Position numbers and translations under genes: made by a program
The notes under the pieces: model-generated
The model's input: only the letters and a program-made list of their open reading frames with translations
What the model was told of the DNA's origin: nothing
Database searches by the model: none
Part shown: positions 8,613-17,740 of the stretch, piece by piece
Position numbering within the stretch: the first letter of the stretch is position 1
How the letters are laid out: every line of letters starts with the position of its first letter
Source: Scopulibacillus daqui
GTDB lineage: Bacteria > Bacillota > Bacilli > Bacillales > Sporolactobacillaceae
Reading direction: 5' to 3'
Assembly: GCF_016908855.1 (NCBI RefSeq)
Contig: NZ_JAFBER010000024.1
Span: 1 to 41,715 of the forward strand
DNA: 41,715 nt

Positions 8613-9374
8613 ATGATACAATTAAAGTCAATGAATGAAATAGCGAAAATGAAAGAAGCAGGAGAGCTCTTAGCAAGAACCCACCAAGAAGTTAGAAAGC
8701 TGATCAAACCGGGTGTGACAACAAAAGAAATCGATGAATTTGTTGAGGCGTTTCTTGCGGAAAATGGGGCAACTCCTGAACAGAAAGGCTATAACGGCTA
8801 TCAATTTGCGACATGCGCTTCCATAAATGATGAAATTTGTCATGGTTTCCCAAGAGAAACACCTTTAAAGAATGGAGATCTTGTCACCATTGATATGGTC
8901 GTTAATTTGAACGGTGCTCTCGCTGATTCGGCATGGTCATATGCTGTGGGAGAAGTTTCAAAACAGGTGGAGGACTTGCTTGAAGTAACGAAAGCCTCTC
9001 TTTACGAAGGCATTAAGCAAGCGGTTATCGGCAACCGGATAGGCGATATCGGTCATGCCATCCAAGCTTATGCAGAGCCAAAAGGCTACAGTGTTGTCAG
9101 AGATTTTGTGGGTCATGGCATCGGCCCTACATTGCATGAAGAACCGCAAGTGCCTCATTACGGCAAAAAAGGAAAAGGCCTGCGCTTGAAGGAAGGCATG
9201 GTTATAACCATTGAGCCAATGATTAATACAGGCGACTGGCGTTCAAAGCTTGATGATAACGGCTGGACAGCCCGTACAGTCGACGGCTCTTTGTCCGCAC
9301 AATATGAGCATACTATTGCTATTACGAAAGACGGTCCAATTATTTTAACAACATTAGAAGAGCATCCTCAATAA
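8613..9374 (+). CDS. map: Type I methionine aminopeptidase
   Basis: This metalloenzyme removes the N-terminal methionine from new proteins. The 253-residue protein carries all expected metal ligands, D94, D105, H168, E201 and E232, plus catalytic His at 77 and 175, each offset by about two or three from E. coli MetAP. There is no N-terminal zinc-finger extension. Two in-frame ATGs are close together: 8607 is only one base after AAGGCGG, while 8613 has a seven-base spacer and is preferred. A housekeeping map is expected in the ribosomal protein cluster outside this window, so this may be a second copy. Confidence 0.94.
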   Translation: MIQLKSMNEIAKMKEAGELLARTHQEVRKLIKPGVTTKEIDEFVEAFLAENGATPEQKGYNGYQFATCASINDEICHGFPRETPLKNGDLVTIDMVVNLNGALADSAWSYAVGEVSKQVEDLLEVTKASLYEGIKQAVIGNRIGDIGHAIQAYAEPKGYSVVRDFVGHGIGPTLHEEPQVPHYGKKGKGLRLKEGMVITIEPMINTGDWRSKLDDNGWTARTVDGSLSAQYEHTIAITKDGPIILTTLEEHPQ

Positions 9375-9400
9375 GATCTGAGGATGCTCTTCTTTATTTC
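9356..9400 (+). terminator. Terminator of map, overlapping its stop
   Basis: AGAAGAGCATCCTCA (9356-9370) and its exact reverse complement (9379-9393) form a perfect 15-bp stem with an 8-base loop holding the TAA stop. A T-rich stretch follows on the + strand. The hairpin fills the whole gap to the convergent ydiK, but the reverse strand lacks a good U tract. Confidence 0.9.
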
Positions 9401-9582
9401 TTTCGCAGGATTCGAAGGAAATAGAACAGTGCTTTTTGGATATCAAATGCAGCTAAGGCTGATAATAAGATGGTTGTTGGATTCCACAGCGTTTCTCTAG
9501 CTTCATAAATTGCAAAATAAATAAATGCAGCTCCAAATAAAAGATAGATGAATCCCCACGTTAATCGATTTCCGTCAGCCAT
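9394..9582 (-). CDS. ydiK: Small membrane protein, YdiK-like
   Basis: A 62-residue protein with two hydrophobic segments (about 8-25 and 33-50) and a basic end, so a small integral membrane protein of unknown function. The position, size and pairing with the CPBP protease gene match B. subtilis ydiK-ydiL. The start at 9582 has GGAGG eight bases upstream, inside the end of the protease gene, giving an 8-base overlap and likely coupling. A start five codons earlier lacks a suitable site. Confidence 0.75.
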   Translation of the reverse strand: MADGNRLTWGFIYLLFGAAFIYFAIYEARETLWNPTTILLSALAAFDIQKALFYFLRILRKK

Positions 9583-10276
9583 GGATAAATCCTCCAATAA
9601 ATTGTATAAATTGCTCTTTCTCTTTTATATTTTGGACACCTGAAAAGGTAAGCCAAATGACTAATGAATTCATTGCTGCGTGGGCAAACATGGAAACAAC
9701 AATTCGGCCGCTTTTCTTGTATAAATAGCAAAGAACAAATCCGACAAGGGCATAGACTAGAATATGTTTATCCATATGGGCAAAGGCAAAGAGCAGTGAA
9801 CTGATAACGCCGGCGATAAGGAAATTGGTTCTTTTATATATTGCACCAAAAATAACTTTCCGAAAGACGATCTCTTCTAATATTGGCCCGATTATACCAA
9901 TCACTAAGATAACGTATGGCGACATTTTGGCCATTTCCATAATATTTTTGGTGTTTTCTGATTCTGAACTTTCCCCAAAAATGTGCTGTTCAATTAAGCC
10001 GCCGGCAATTTGGGCAGCGAAAACAAGAAAAATGCCGCCGAAAGCCCACAGAGCTGTGTCAGCCAGTGGCGCTTGATGCGGTTCATGAATTTTCGACCAC
10101 TCCGGTTTCAATAAAAACAGGAAAACAATGAGGGCTATCGAAAAAGTTAAGATAGTCCATACACCAGCGCGCTGTGATGGCGGAACAGCATTCAAAATCG
10201 GGGTTTTGAGAGGTATGATGACGGACAATTGACAAAGAAGGTATGTAATGAGAATCCACCAATAACGTTTTGGCAA
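9575..10276 (-). CDS. ydiL: CPBP-family intramembrane metalloprotease (YdiL-like)
   Basis: A 233-residue integral membrane protein with the three CPBP (Abi) motifs: EEIVFR at 134-139, a His in FAHMDKH at 167, and HAAMN at 199-203. These residues form the active site in related Rce1-type enzymes. About six to eight hydrophobic segments are visible. The start is TTG at 10276, supported by GGAGGAG seven bases upstream. No substrate is known for the YdiL group; roles in membrane protein processing or bacteriocin immunity are seen elsewhere in the family. It is followed by ydiK with an overlap and lies back-to-back with groES. Confidence 0.88.
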   Translation of the reverse strand: MPKRYWWILITYLLCQLSVIIPLKTPILNAVPPSQRAGVWTILTFSIALIVFLFLLKPEWSKIHEPHQAPLADTALWAFGGIFLVFAAQIAGGLIEQHIFGESSESENTKNIMEMAKMSPYVILVIGIIGPILEEIVFRKVIFGAIYKRTNFLIAGVISSLLFAFAHMDKHILVYALVGFVLCYLYKKSGRIVVSMFAHAAMNSLVIWLTFSGVQNIKEKEQFIQFIGGFIHG

Positions 10277-10511
10277 TTTAAAGCTCCTCCGTTTTTAAAA
10301 ATTAAGGATAAAGTCAGAGGCCAAAAGCAAAGCATCTGAAGAGTGCGGTTCAGACTGAACTTTGCTGATCTTAAACCTCCGAATTCTAGAATATCATAGG
10401 TCGCTCTTTTATTTCATTTTATTTAATTAACAATTTGCCATGCATTAAATATAGAGTAAAACTTTTTGGCTCTCGCTTTAACTATTTTTAATAAAAAATT
10501 TTTTTAAGCAC
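10277..10511. other. Divergent gap between ydiL and groES
   Basis: AT-rich gap with no gene. It should contain the reverse-strand ydiL promoter, which I could not place. The notable structure is a hairpin at 10327-10365: GCAAAG/CTTTGC outside and TCTGAA/TTCAGA inside. It overlaps a perfect dyad GTTCAG-A-CTGAAC at 10348-10360. The remainder up to groES carries the groE promoter and CIRCE, listed separately. Confidence 0.5.
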
Positions 10512-10540
10512 TTGCAAAATAGAAGTAAATTGATTATTAT
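10512..10540 (+). promoter_or_regulatory. SigA promoter of groESL
   Basis: TTGCAA (10512-10517) and TATTAT (10535-10540) are 17 bases apart; TATAAT at 10538-10543 overlaps. The predicted transcription start falls at the beginning of CIRCE, the usual arrangement for HrcA control. Confidence 0.75.
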
Positions 10541-10550
10541 AATAACTGGA

Positions 10551-10577
10551 TTAGCACTCAACGCATGAGAGTGCTAA
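10551..10577. promoter_or_regulatory. CIRCE operator for HrcA
   Basis: A perfect TTAGCACTC-N9-GAGTGCTAA inverted repeat. HrcA binds this element and represses class I heat-shock genes. It lies between the groE promoter and groES. Confidence 0.98.
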
Positions 10578-10614
10578 CAATTAAGATCATGTTTAATTAA
10601 GGAGGGTATTTCCA

Positions 10615-10899
10615 GTGTTAAAGCCTTTAGGTGACCGTATTGTTATCGAAACAGTTGAAAAAGAAGAAAAAACTGCAAGCGGTATCGTTCTGCCTGATTC
10701 TGCAAAAGAAAAGCCTCAAGAAGGACGCGTAGTTGCAACAGGTACTGGCCGTGTAACTGACAACGGCGAACGTGTCGCTCTTGAAGTTTCTGAAGGCGAT
10801 CGCGTGATCTTCTCAAAATATGCTGGTACAGAAGTGAAATATGACGGCAAGGAATATCTCATTCTTCGCCAAGATGACATCCTAGCTGTAGTTGAATAA
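10615..10899 (+). CDS. groES: Co-chaperonin GroES
   Basis: GroES is the heptameric lid of the GroEL chamber, controlled here by HrcA through CIRCE. The 94-residue protein has the mobile-loop region ([19 protein letters not shown], about 17-35) and the conserved ending [15 protein letters not shown]-like. The start is GTG, with AAGGAGGG nine bases upstream. It is 53 bases before groEL and in the same operon. Codon use is more biased than in neighbouring genes, as expected for high expression. Confidence 0.97.
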   Translation: MLKPLGDRIVIETVEKEEKTASGIVLPDSAKEKPQEGRVVATGTGRVTDNGERVALEVSEGDRVIFSKYAGTEVKYDGKEYLILRQDDILAVVE

Positions 10900-10937
10900 T
10901 CATTCATTTTAAAATAAAAAATGCTACATATTTTTAA

Positions 10938-12584
<1,647 letters not shown>

Positions 12585-12657
12585 TAAGGGAATAAAAATC
12601 TTTTTACATCAAGGTTTATAGCCCATAGGTGCGCTTTAGGCGCCCGAATATAGAATG

Positions 12658-12703
12658 AGAGGTTTCTCATGAGTTATCCAAACTTTTGAGAAACCTCTTT
12701 TTT
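12658..12703 (+). terminator. Terminator of groESL
   Basis: AGAGGTTTCTCA (12658-12669) pairs perfectly with TGAGAAACCTCT (12687-12698), followed by T6. It lies 73 bases after the groEL stop. Confidence 0.9.
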
Positions 12704-12704
12704 C

Positions 12705-13013
12705 ATTTGTGATATAAAGCAGACTGATGTTTGTCCGTCGGTACGGCCAAGACGATCTATGAATTTGTATAACTCTATACCTGTCTTCGAGGTAAAGATG
12801 TATAAGCATGCGTAATGAAAGATGTTTGGCAAACGCTTCAATGTTAGACTTATTTTTTTGAAAAGATTTTTATTCAATCATAACAATAAAAGATATCCAT
12901 TATGACGGATTAGAAAAATCATGTTTGCTTGAAGGTGTTTTTTGCCTTAACGTCAAAGTTGTATATTCGGGTTATGCCATTAAAACATTTCATCATGCTT
13001 TAAGGGGGTTGCC
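12705..13013. other. Gap of about 310 bases without a supported gene
   Basis: Between the groESL terminator and the next gene I see no convincing gene, RNA or clear promoter. A reverse-strand open frame of 67 codons (12674-12877) runs through the terminator and has no recognisable ribosome-binding site or family. The gap should include the promoter of the gene at 13014. Confidence 0.5.
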
Positions 13014-13583
13014 ATGCATCAAATTAAGTCGAGAATACCTTTATTGCTGCTGTATTTCTTAGGTTTATTTTTGCTTTTGGAATGGTTAAGCTCGCTCGAT
13101 GTAATCACGCGCACCGGCCATTTTAATTGGCTTTGTTTGTTTGCTGTTTTTTCCTTCTTAATTTCTTGTCTAGGGCTTTCGCTTTGGATAAGCTTGCCAT
13201 TAAATTTCATAGCTATGCTGTTTGTGCTCCATAAAATATTTTTTTATCATACCACATATTTTCAAAAGTTATGGGCAATCTATTTTGTTAGTGACCTTGA
13301 AAAAAATATCAGCTTTATTATTCATGGCAATTGGGTTGGTTTAACCGAATTGTTTAAGGTTTTTGTGCTTTTAATTTTATTATGGATTTTTGGGTTATTT
13401 TTTCCTTATTTATTGACTTCCAAACGCATGGCGGTTTTTCTCGGCTTTACAATTGTTTATTTGTCATTGCTGGACATTTTCACATCGTATGATGAGGGAG
13501 AGCCCATGTTTTGGTCAATATTTATAGGTTTATTATTCATTGGCGTGCTGCGGGTTTATCATACAAGAAAACGTATTGGATAG
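13014..13583 (+). CDS. Membrane protein resembling only the N-terminal part of YebA
   Basis: A 189-residue very hydrophobic protein with about five or six membrane segments and no soluble domain. The pattern, including a NISFIIHGNWVGLTELF-like stretch, LLWIFGLFFPYLL and YLSLLDIFTSYDEGEP, resembles my recollection of the N-terminal membrane half of Bacillus YebA (transglutaminase-domain proteins). In B. subtilis yebA lies directly upstream of guaA, as this gene does. The transglutaminase domain and C-terminal helix are absent, and only 144 bases remain before guaA. The frame is intact, with AAGGGGG before the ATG, so it may still make a protein. The companion genes yeaC and yeaD are also missing. 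Homology is from memory of pattern, so moderate confidence. Confidence 0.65.
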   Translation: MHQIKSRIPLLLLYFLGLFLLLEWLSSLDVITRTGHFNWLCLFAVFSFLISCLGLSLWISLPLNFIAMLFVLHKIFFYHTTYFQKLWAIYFVSDLEKNISFIIHGNWVGLTELFKVFVLLILLWIFGLFFPYLLTSKRMAVFLGFTIVYLSLLDIFTSYDEGEPMFWSIFIGLLFIGVLRVYHTRKRIG

Positions 13584-13624
13584 CTAAGTGAATTATGGGA
13601 AAAATGAATAAAAGGAAACTTATC

Positions 13625-13653
13625 TTGAAGTAGTGCTTTTACATTGATAGAAT
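13625..13653 (+). promoter_or_regulatory. SigA promoter of guaA
   Basis: TTGAAG (13625-13630) and TAGAAT (13648-13653) with a 17-base spacer. The start would be near 13660, giving a leader of about 67 nt that includes the hairpin at 13681. Confidence 0.6.
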
Positions 13654-13680
13654 AAATCCATAAATGTGGAAGTTCAAAAT

Positions 13681-13705
13681 GGCTTGGCAACAGCCAAGTT
13701 TTTTT
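13681..13705 (+). terminator. Terminator-type hairpin in the guaA leader
   Basis: CTTGGC (13683-13688) pairs with GCCAAG (13693-13698) around an AACA loop, extended by two G-U pairs, and followed by T7. It ends 22 bases before the guaA start. It may end the upstream transcript, or act as an attenuator if transcription starts at the promoter just upstream. Confidence 0.75.
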
Positions 13706-13727
13706 ATAAAAGTGACGGGGTGAAGTT

Positions 13728-15266
13728 ATGGAGCAACATCAAGATAATATTATAGTCCTTGATTTTGGCAGTCAGTATAACCAACTGCTTGCAAGAAGAA
13801 TTCGCGATTTGGGTGTTTTCAGCGAATTATTGCCGCATACGCTGACAGCTGAAGAATTAGCAGCCAAGAAACCGAAAGGCATCATTTTCTCCGGCGGCCC
13901 TAACAGCGTCTATGGAGAGAACTCGCCAAAGTGCGATCCTAAGATTTTTGAAATGGATGTTCCGATACTGGGCATTTGTTACGGTATGCAGTTAATGAGC
14001 GCCCACTTCGGCGCTAAAGTCTCCCGTGCCAATCATCGTGAGTATGGACAAGCCAGTGTTCAAGTAAACGCGTCAAGCGCATTGTATAAAGGGCTGCCAG
14101 AGGAGCAATCTGTATGGATGAGCCATGGAGACCTTGTTGAAGCGCCGCCTGAAGGCTTTACAGTCGATGCCAAAAGCGCGTCTTGCCCTGTGGCGGCTAT
14201 GAGTGATGAGAGCCGTCAGCTTTACGGCGTTCAATATCATCCAGAGGTTCGCAACAGTGAATATGGAAATGATCTGCTCAAGCATTTTGTTTTTGATATT
14301 TGCGGGGCTCGCGCGACTTGGACAATGGAGCATTTTATTGATGAAAAAGTAGAAGAAATTCGTAAGAACGTCGGTGACCGAAAAGTTCTTTGTGCATTAA
14401 GCGGCGGTGTGGATTCATCCGTTGCTGCGGCTCTTGTGCATAAAGCGATCGGCGATCAGCTTTACTGTGTATTTGTTGATCACGGTCTGTTAAGAAAAGG
14501 CGAAGCGGATGAGGTCGTTAAGACATTCCGCGATCAGTTCAATATGAATTTCATTAAAGTAGACGCTAAAGACCGCTTTTTAAATAAACTTGAAGGTGTC
14601 AGCGATCCTGAGAAAAAGCGGAAGATCATTGGCAATGAGTTTATTTATGTTTTTGAAGAAGAAGCTAACAAACTTAAAGACATTTCATACCTTGTTCAAG
14701 GAACCCTTTATACAGATATTATTGAAAGCGGGACAGAAACAGCGCAAACGATCAAATCCCATCATAATGTCGGCGGATTGCCGGAGCGTATGATGTTTGA
14801 TCTGATTGAACCGCTGAACACGCTCTTTAAAGATGAAGTGCGCCGCTTAGGCACTGAACTCGGCTTGCCTGATGCTATCGTGTGGCGTCAGCCTTTCCCT
14901 GGTCCTGGGCTTGGCATCAGAGTTTTAGGAAATATTACTGAAGAAAAACTGGAAATTGTTCGTGAATCCGACGCCATCCTTCGCGAAGAAATCAAAAAAG
15001 CCGGTTTGGACAAAGATATTTGGCAATATTTCACTGTTCTTCCTGATATAAAGAGCGTCGGTGTTATGGGCGATGCACGGACTTATGATTACTGCCTAGC
15101 CATACGAGCGGTGACTTCAGTCGACGGCATGACGTCCGATTGGGCTCGGATTCCATGGGATGTATTAGGAAAAATTTCAACCCGCATCGTTAATGAAGTT
15201 GATCACGTTAACCGAGTTGTTTATGATGTAACTTCTAAGCCGCCGGCAACGATCGAGTGGGAATAA
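13728..15266 (+). CDS. guaA: GMP synthase (glutamine-hydrolysing)
   Basis: GuaA aminates XMP to GMP with ATP and glutamine. The 512-residue protein has an N-terminal class I glutamine amidotransferase domain with the nucleophile C84 in GICYGMQL and His/Glu in YHPEV. The ATP-pyrophosphatase domain has the P-loop ALSGGVDSS, and the C-terminal dimerisation domain has [20 protein letters not shown] lies before the ATG. It is directly upstream of pbuG, grouping GMP synthesis with purine base uptake. Confidence 0.97.
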   Translation: MEQHQDNIIVLDFGSQYNQLLARRIRDLGVFSELLPHTLTAEELAAKKPKGIIFSGGPNSVYGENSPKCDPKIFEMDVPILGICYGMQLMSAHFGAKVSRANHREYGQASVQVNASSALYKGLPEEQSVWMSHGDLVEAPPEGFTVDAKSASCPVAAMSDESRQLYGVQYHPEVRNSEYGNDLLKHFVFDICGARATWTMEHFIDEKVEEIRKNVGDRKVLCALSGGVDSSVAAALVHKAIGDQLYCVFVDHGLLRKGEADEVVKTFRDQFNMNFIKVDAKDRFLNKLEGVSDPEKKRKIIGNEFIYVFEEEANKLKDISYLVQGTLYTDIIESGTETAQTIKSHHNVGGLPERMMFDLIEPLNTLFKDEVRRLGTELGLPDAIVWRQPFPGPGLGIRVLGNITEEKLEIVRESDAILREEIKKAGLDKDIWQYFTVLPDIKSVGVMGDARTYDYCLAIRAVTSVDGMTSDWARIPWDVLGKISTRIVNEVDHVNRVVYDVTSKPPATIEWE

Positions 15267-15267
15267 A

Positions 15268-15307
15268 TAACGAACGATATAAAAAATGAAAATTCAAATG
15301 TTCGGTT
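15268..15307. promoter_or_regulatory. Pair of PurR boxes upstream of pbuG
   Basis: CGAA (15271-15274) and the inverted TTCG (15301-15304) are separated by 26 bases. The second box, read on the reverse strand, is AAAACCGAACATT, a perfect match to the PurBox AWWWCCGAACWWT. The first has two mismatches. The pair ends eight bases before the -35 box. PurR binds such pairs when PRPP is low. The element begins just four bases after the guaA stop. Confidence 0.82.
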
Positions 15308-15312
15308 TTTGA

Positions 15313-15341
15313 TTGACCCTCATTAACCTGCTTGCTATAAT
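15313..15341 (+). promoter_or_regulatory. SigA promoter of pbuG
   Basis: TTGACC (15313-15318), 17-base spacer, TATAAT (15336-15341). It lies between the PurR boxes and the riboswitch. Confidence 0.88.
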
Positions 15342-15365
15342 GGTCAAGGAAACTTGATAGATTCT

Positions 15366-15432
15366 TTCGTATAATCTTGGGAATAAGGCCCGGGAGTTTC
15401 TACAAAGCCACCGTAAATGGCTTTACTACGAA
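15366..15432 (+). ncRNA. Guanine riboswitch aptamer of pbuG
   Basis: The purine riboswitch core is present: P1 from TTCGTA/TACGAA, P2 from CTTGGG/CCCGGG with loop AATAAGG, the J2/3 segment AGTTTCTAC, and P3 from AAAGCC/GGCTTT with loop ACCGTAAAT. The ligand-pairing base in TTACTAC is C, which marks a guanine/hypoxanthine rather than adenine type. Confidence 0.95.
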
Positions 15433-15477
15433 GGACAGCAGGTCGTGTATGAGGTTGTCCTTCTGTAGATTTTGATG

Positions 15478-15512
15478 AAACTCCAGGTTATCAGCCTGGA
15501 GTTTTATTTTTT
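15478..15512 (+). terminator. Riboswitch terminator before pbuG
   Basis: AAACTCCAGG (15478-15487) pairs perfectly with CCTGGAGTTT (15495-15504), followed by TATTTTTT. Guanine binding should favour this hairpin and stop transcription before pbuG. Confidence 0.9.
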
Positions 15513-15576
15513 GGGGAAACATAGATATGATAACATTAGGTTTCCAACTTCTAACATTTTAAGTGGAGGGTCAACC

Positions 15577-16887
15577 TTGAATCATAACTGGATTGCTCGT
15601 TATTTTGGTTTTTCTCAGTTTAATACATCTTTTAAGCAGGAAACAGTGGCCGGCTTAACCACTTTTTTGTCGATGGCTTATATTTTATTTGTTAATCCGA
15701 CTATTTTATCTGATGCCGGCATGGATAAGGGAGCTGTATTTACAGCGACAGCCATTACCGCTGCCTTTGGCACATTGGTGATGGGGATCTTAGCGAAATA
15801 TCCGATTGCTATTGCGCCGGGTATGGGAACGAATGCTTTCTTTACTTATACTGTCGTCATTAGCATGGGAATTCCTTGGCAAACGGCTTTAGCCGGAGTC
15901 CTTGTTGCGGGTATTATCTTTTTGCTCATCACAGTTTTTAGGCTGAGAGAAATGATTATTAATGCCATTCCTGAGGAATTGAAGCGTGCCGCTGCGGCAG
16001 GGATTGGGATTTACATTGCTTTCATCGGTTTAAAAGGCGCCGGAATTATTGTTGGAAATAAGGATACTCTCGTTTCTTTGGGAGATTTATCGAAACCAGG
16101 AACTTTGCTGTCGATTTTCGGTCTATTAGTGACAATTATTTTAGTGATTCGTAATGTTAAAGGCGGCATATTTTACGGCTTGGTCATTACAGCTATTGTT
16201 GGCATGATTTTCAAAGTTGTGCCGCTGCCGCATCGAATTGTTTCATCAGTTCCCAGCGTTGCGCCGACCTTTGGTGCTGCATTAAATCATGTCACTGATA
16301 TTAAAACGATGAATTTAATCGTTGTTGTCATTACATTTTTATTTGTTGTGTTTTTTGACACAGCCGGTACAATCATTGCGATTGCCAGCCAGGCCGGATT
16401 TATTAAAAATAATAAACTGCCGAGAATCGGCCGCGCTTTATTTGCGGATTCTTCGTCAGCTGTTGTTGGCGCTTTATTCGGAACGTCACCGACATCTGCT
16501 TATATTGAATCGTCAGCAGGCGTCGCTGCCGGCGGGCGTACTGGCTTTACTTCAGTTGTTGTCGGTATATTGTTCTTATTTGGGATGTTCTTCTCGCCAT
16601 TGCTTACTGTGGTGACTTCACAAATTACAGCACCAGCGCTGATCATTGTCGGGGTATTAATGGCAGGATCCCTGAAAGATATTGATTGGTCTAATCTGGA
16701 GATAGCCATACCTGCATTTCTTACGGTTGTCGGCATGCCGTTAAGCTACAGCATTGCTACAGGCATTGCTTTAGGTTTTATTATCTATCCAATTTCAATG
16801 GCTGTAAAAGGACGGATAAAAGAAGTTCACCCAATTGTTTATGTGTTGTTTATCATATTCGTTTTGTATTTTATTTTCTTAAGCTAA
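15577..16887 (+). CDS. pbuG: Hypoxanthine/guanine permease
   Basis: PbuG imports hypoxanthine and guanine across the cell membrane. The 436-residue protein is an AzgA/NCS2-like transporter with 12-14 hydrophobic segments; early residues contain FKQETVAGLTTFLSMAYILFVNP and GMGTNAFFTYTV, typical of the family. An open frame extends to 15472, but its ATG lies in the riboswitch terminator. The TTG at 15577 has GTGGAGGG six bases upstream and gives the expected length. Regulated by a PurR box pair and a guanine riboswitch. Confidence 0.95.
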   Translation: MNHNWIARYFGFSQFNTSFKQETVAGLTTFLSMAYILFVNPTILSDAGMDKGAVFTATAITAAFGTLVMGILAKYPIAIAPGMGTNAFFTYTVVISMGIPWQTALAGVLVAGIIFLLITVFRLREMIINAIPEELKRAAAAGIGIYIAFIGLKGAGIIVGNKDTLVSLGDLSKPGTLLSIFGLLVTIILVIRNVKGGIFYGLVITAIVGMIFKVVPLPHRIVSSVPSVAPTFGAALNHVTDIKTMNLIVVVITFLFVVFFDTAGTIIAIASQAGFIKNNKLPRIGRALFADSSSAVVGALFGTSPTSAYIESSAGVAAGGRTGFTSVVVGILFLFGMFFSPLLTVVTSQITAPALIIVGVLMAGSLKDIDWSNLEIAIPAFLTVVGMPLSYSIATGIALGFIIYPISMAVKGRIKEVHPIVYVLFIIFVLYFIFLS

Positions 16888-16898
16888 TATGAACAGTA

Positions 16899-16937
16899 AA
16901 AACTCGCTAAGGTACTGCACCCCGGCGGGTTTTTTTC
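16899..16937 (+). terminator. Terminator of pbuG with an IS-end sequence in its loop
   Basis: AACTCGCT (16901-16908) pairs with GGCGGGTT (16924-16931) including G-U pairs, followed by a T run. The long loop contains GGTACTGCACCCCGG (16911-16925), identical to the outer end of the IS element at 41621. Confidence 0.78.
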
Positions 16938-16999
16938 ATAAAATAACAGTCTGGCGTCCATACTTTAAATAAATAGAAAAATATAAGGACGTGTTTTGT

Positions 17000-17278
17000 A
17001 TGGTTGCCCTGATTATCGCGATTATTTTTTGGCTGGCCGGCATGCTGATTATTTTTGGCGGAGAGTATTTTATTTTTAAAATAAAGCATGCGCAGCGCGA
17101 CTTAAGCAAAAGCAAAGAATCACTGGAGTTTAATGATAATTCTGCGAGCATTGTTAGGGGAATAGAAGCTAAGGCTCTTGATTATATTCCTTGGTATCTG
17201 ATTAGAATTGCCGCCTCAATTATAGGCTTAATTATCATCGCCATAGGTTTTGTAGCCTTAGGCTTTGTATTTCGCTAA
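17000..17278 (+). CDS. Small membrane protein of unknown function
   Basis: A 92-residue protein with two clear membrane segments, about residues 2-24 and 68-91, joined by a charged 40-residue loop rich in Lys, Glu and Ser. The ATG at 17000 has AAGGA ten bases upstream; an in-frame GTG three codons earlier is too close to that site. I do not recognise a family. A similar spot after pbuG holds small yeb membrane genes in B. subtilis, so it may be a yebC/yebD-type counterpart, but this is a guess from position. Confidence 0.65.
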   Translation: MVALIIAIIFWLAGMLIIFGGEYFIFKIKHAQRDLSKSKESLEFNDNSASIVRGIEAKALDYIPWYLIRIAASIIGLIIIAIGFVALGFVFR

Positions 17279-17311
17279 TGAAATTACCCCCGGATCTGGC
17301 TGTATTATCCG

Positions 17312-17740
17312 TTAGTTATTTTCATCTTCAATAACAACAACTTCGCTTACCTCCTGATCTTGAATACGCTTAAGTATGAGGGTCAGAAGGCCTTTTTTAT
17401 AAACGGCATCTATTGGCTTTTGATATACAGGATGAGGCAGTTCAATCGTTCTTTCAAAATGCCCATTTGAAAATTCCTCATGAATCGTTTGATAGCCGTT
17501 AACGGGATAAGATACACGCCCTTTTAATGTGATTGTTTGATGGTTGATAAAGATTCTGACGTCTTCTTGGTTAACGAGCCCGGGCAAGGCAATAAGGCAA
17601 TAAATCGTACTTGATGATTCGTAAATGTTAATCAGCGGCCACTCTCTCATAAAGATATCTTGAAAATCATGCCAAAAATCCCTGCCAAGAAAATCAGAGA
17701 CAGATTTTTTCCACTCAGTAAATTTTTGTTTTTGATCCAT
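17312..17740 (-). CDS. Hsp20/alpha-crystallin family protein
   Basis: A 142-residue protein with an alpha-crystallin domain at about 35-135: INIYESSSTIYCLIALPGLVN, VRIFINHQTITLKG, the FERTIELPHPV strand, and AVYKKGLLTLILK, corresponding to the usual A-x-Y/N-x-G-L-L motif. Small heat-shock proteins bind unfolding proteins; in Bacillales several members (for example GerT, CotP, CotM) act in spores. This one could be either type. ATG at 17740 has AAGGGTG eight bases upstream; a GTG six codons earlier overlaps that site. It is convergent with the upstream gene and has no CIRCE element nearby. Confidence 0.8.
   Translation of the reverse strand: MDQKQKFTEWKKSVSDFLGRDFWHDFQDIFMREWPLINIYESSSTIYCLIALPGLVNQEDVRIFINHQTITLKGRVSYPVNGYQTIHEEFSNGHFERTIELPHPVYQKPIDAVYKKGLLTLILKRIQDQEVSEVVVIEDENN

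Noticed and set aside
12706-12722. TTGTGATATAAAG, resembling a Rex operator half.
   Set aside because: The second half of the palindrome does not match, and no promoter of a redox gene is nearby.
12828-12843. GGCAAACGCTTCAA as a CcpA cre site.
   Set aside because: Too many mismatches at fixed positions in either alignment and no linked promoter.
12674-12877. A 67-codon reverse-strand frame after groEL.
   Set aside because: It runs through the groESL terminator, has no visible ribosome-binding site and matches no family I recognise.
15271-15310. A weak guaA terminator formed by CGAAC and GTTCG.
   Set aside because: The arms are only five bases and 24 apart. The sequence, the spacing and the nearby promoter fit a PurR box pair much better.
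15472-15576. A 35-codon upstream extension of pbuG starting with ATG.
   Set aside because: The ATG lies in the riboswitch terminator stem region with no ribosome-binding site. The TTG at 15577 has GTGGAGGG and gives the normal length.
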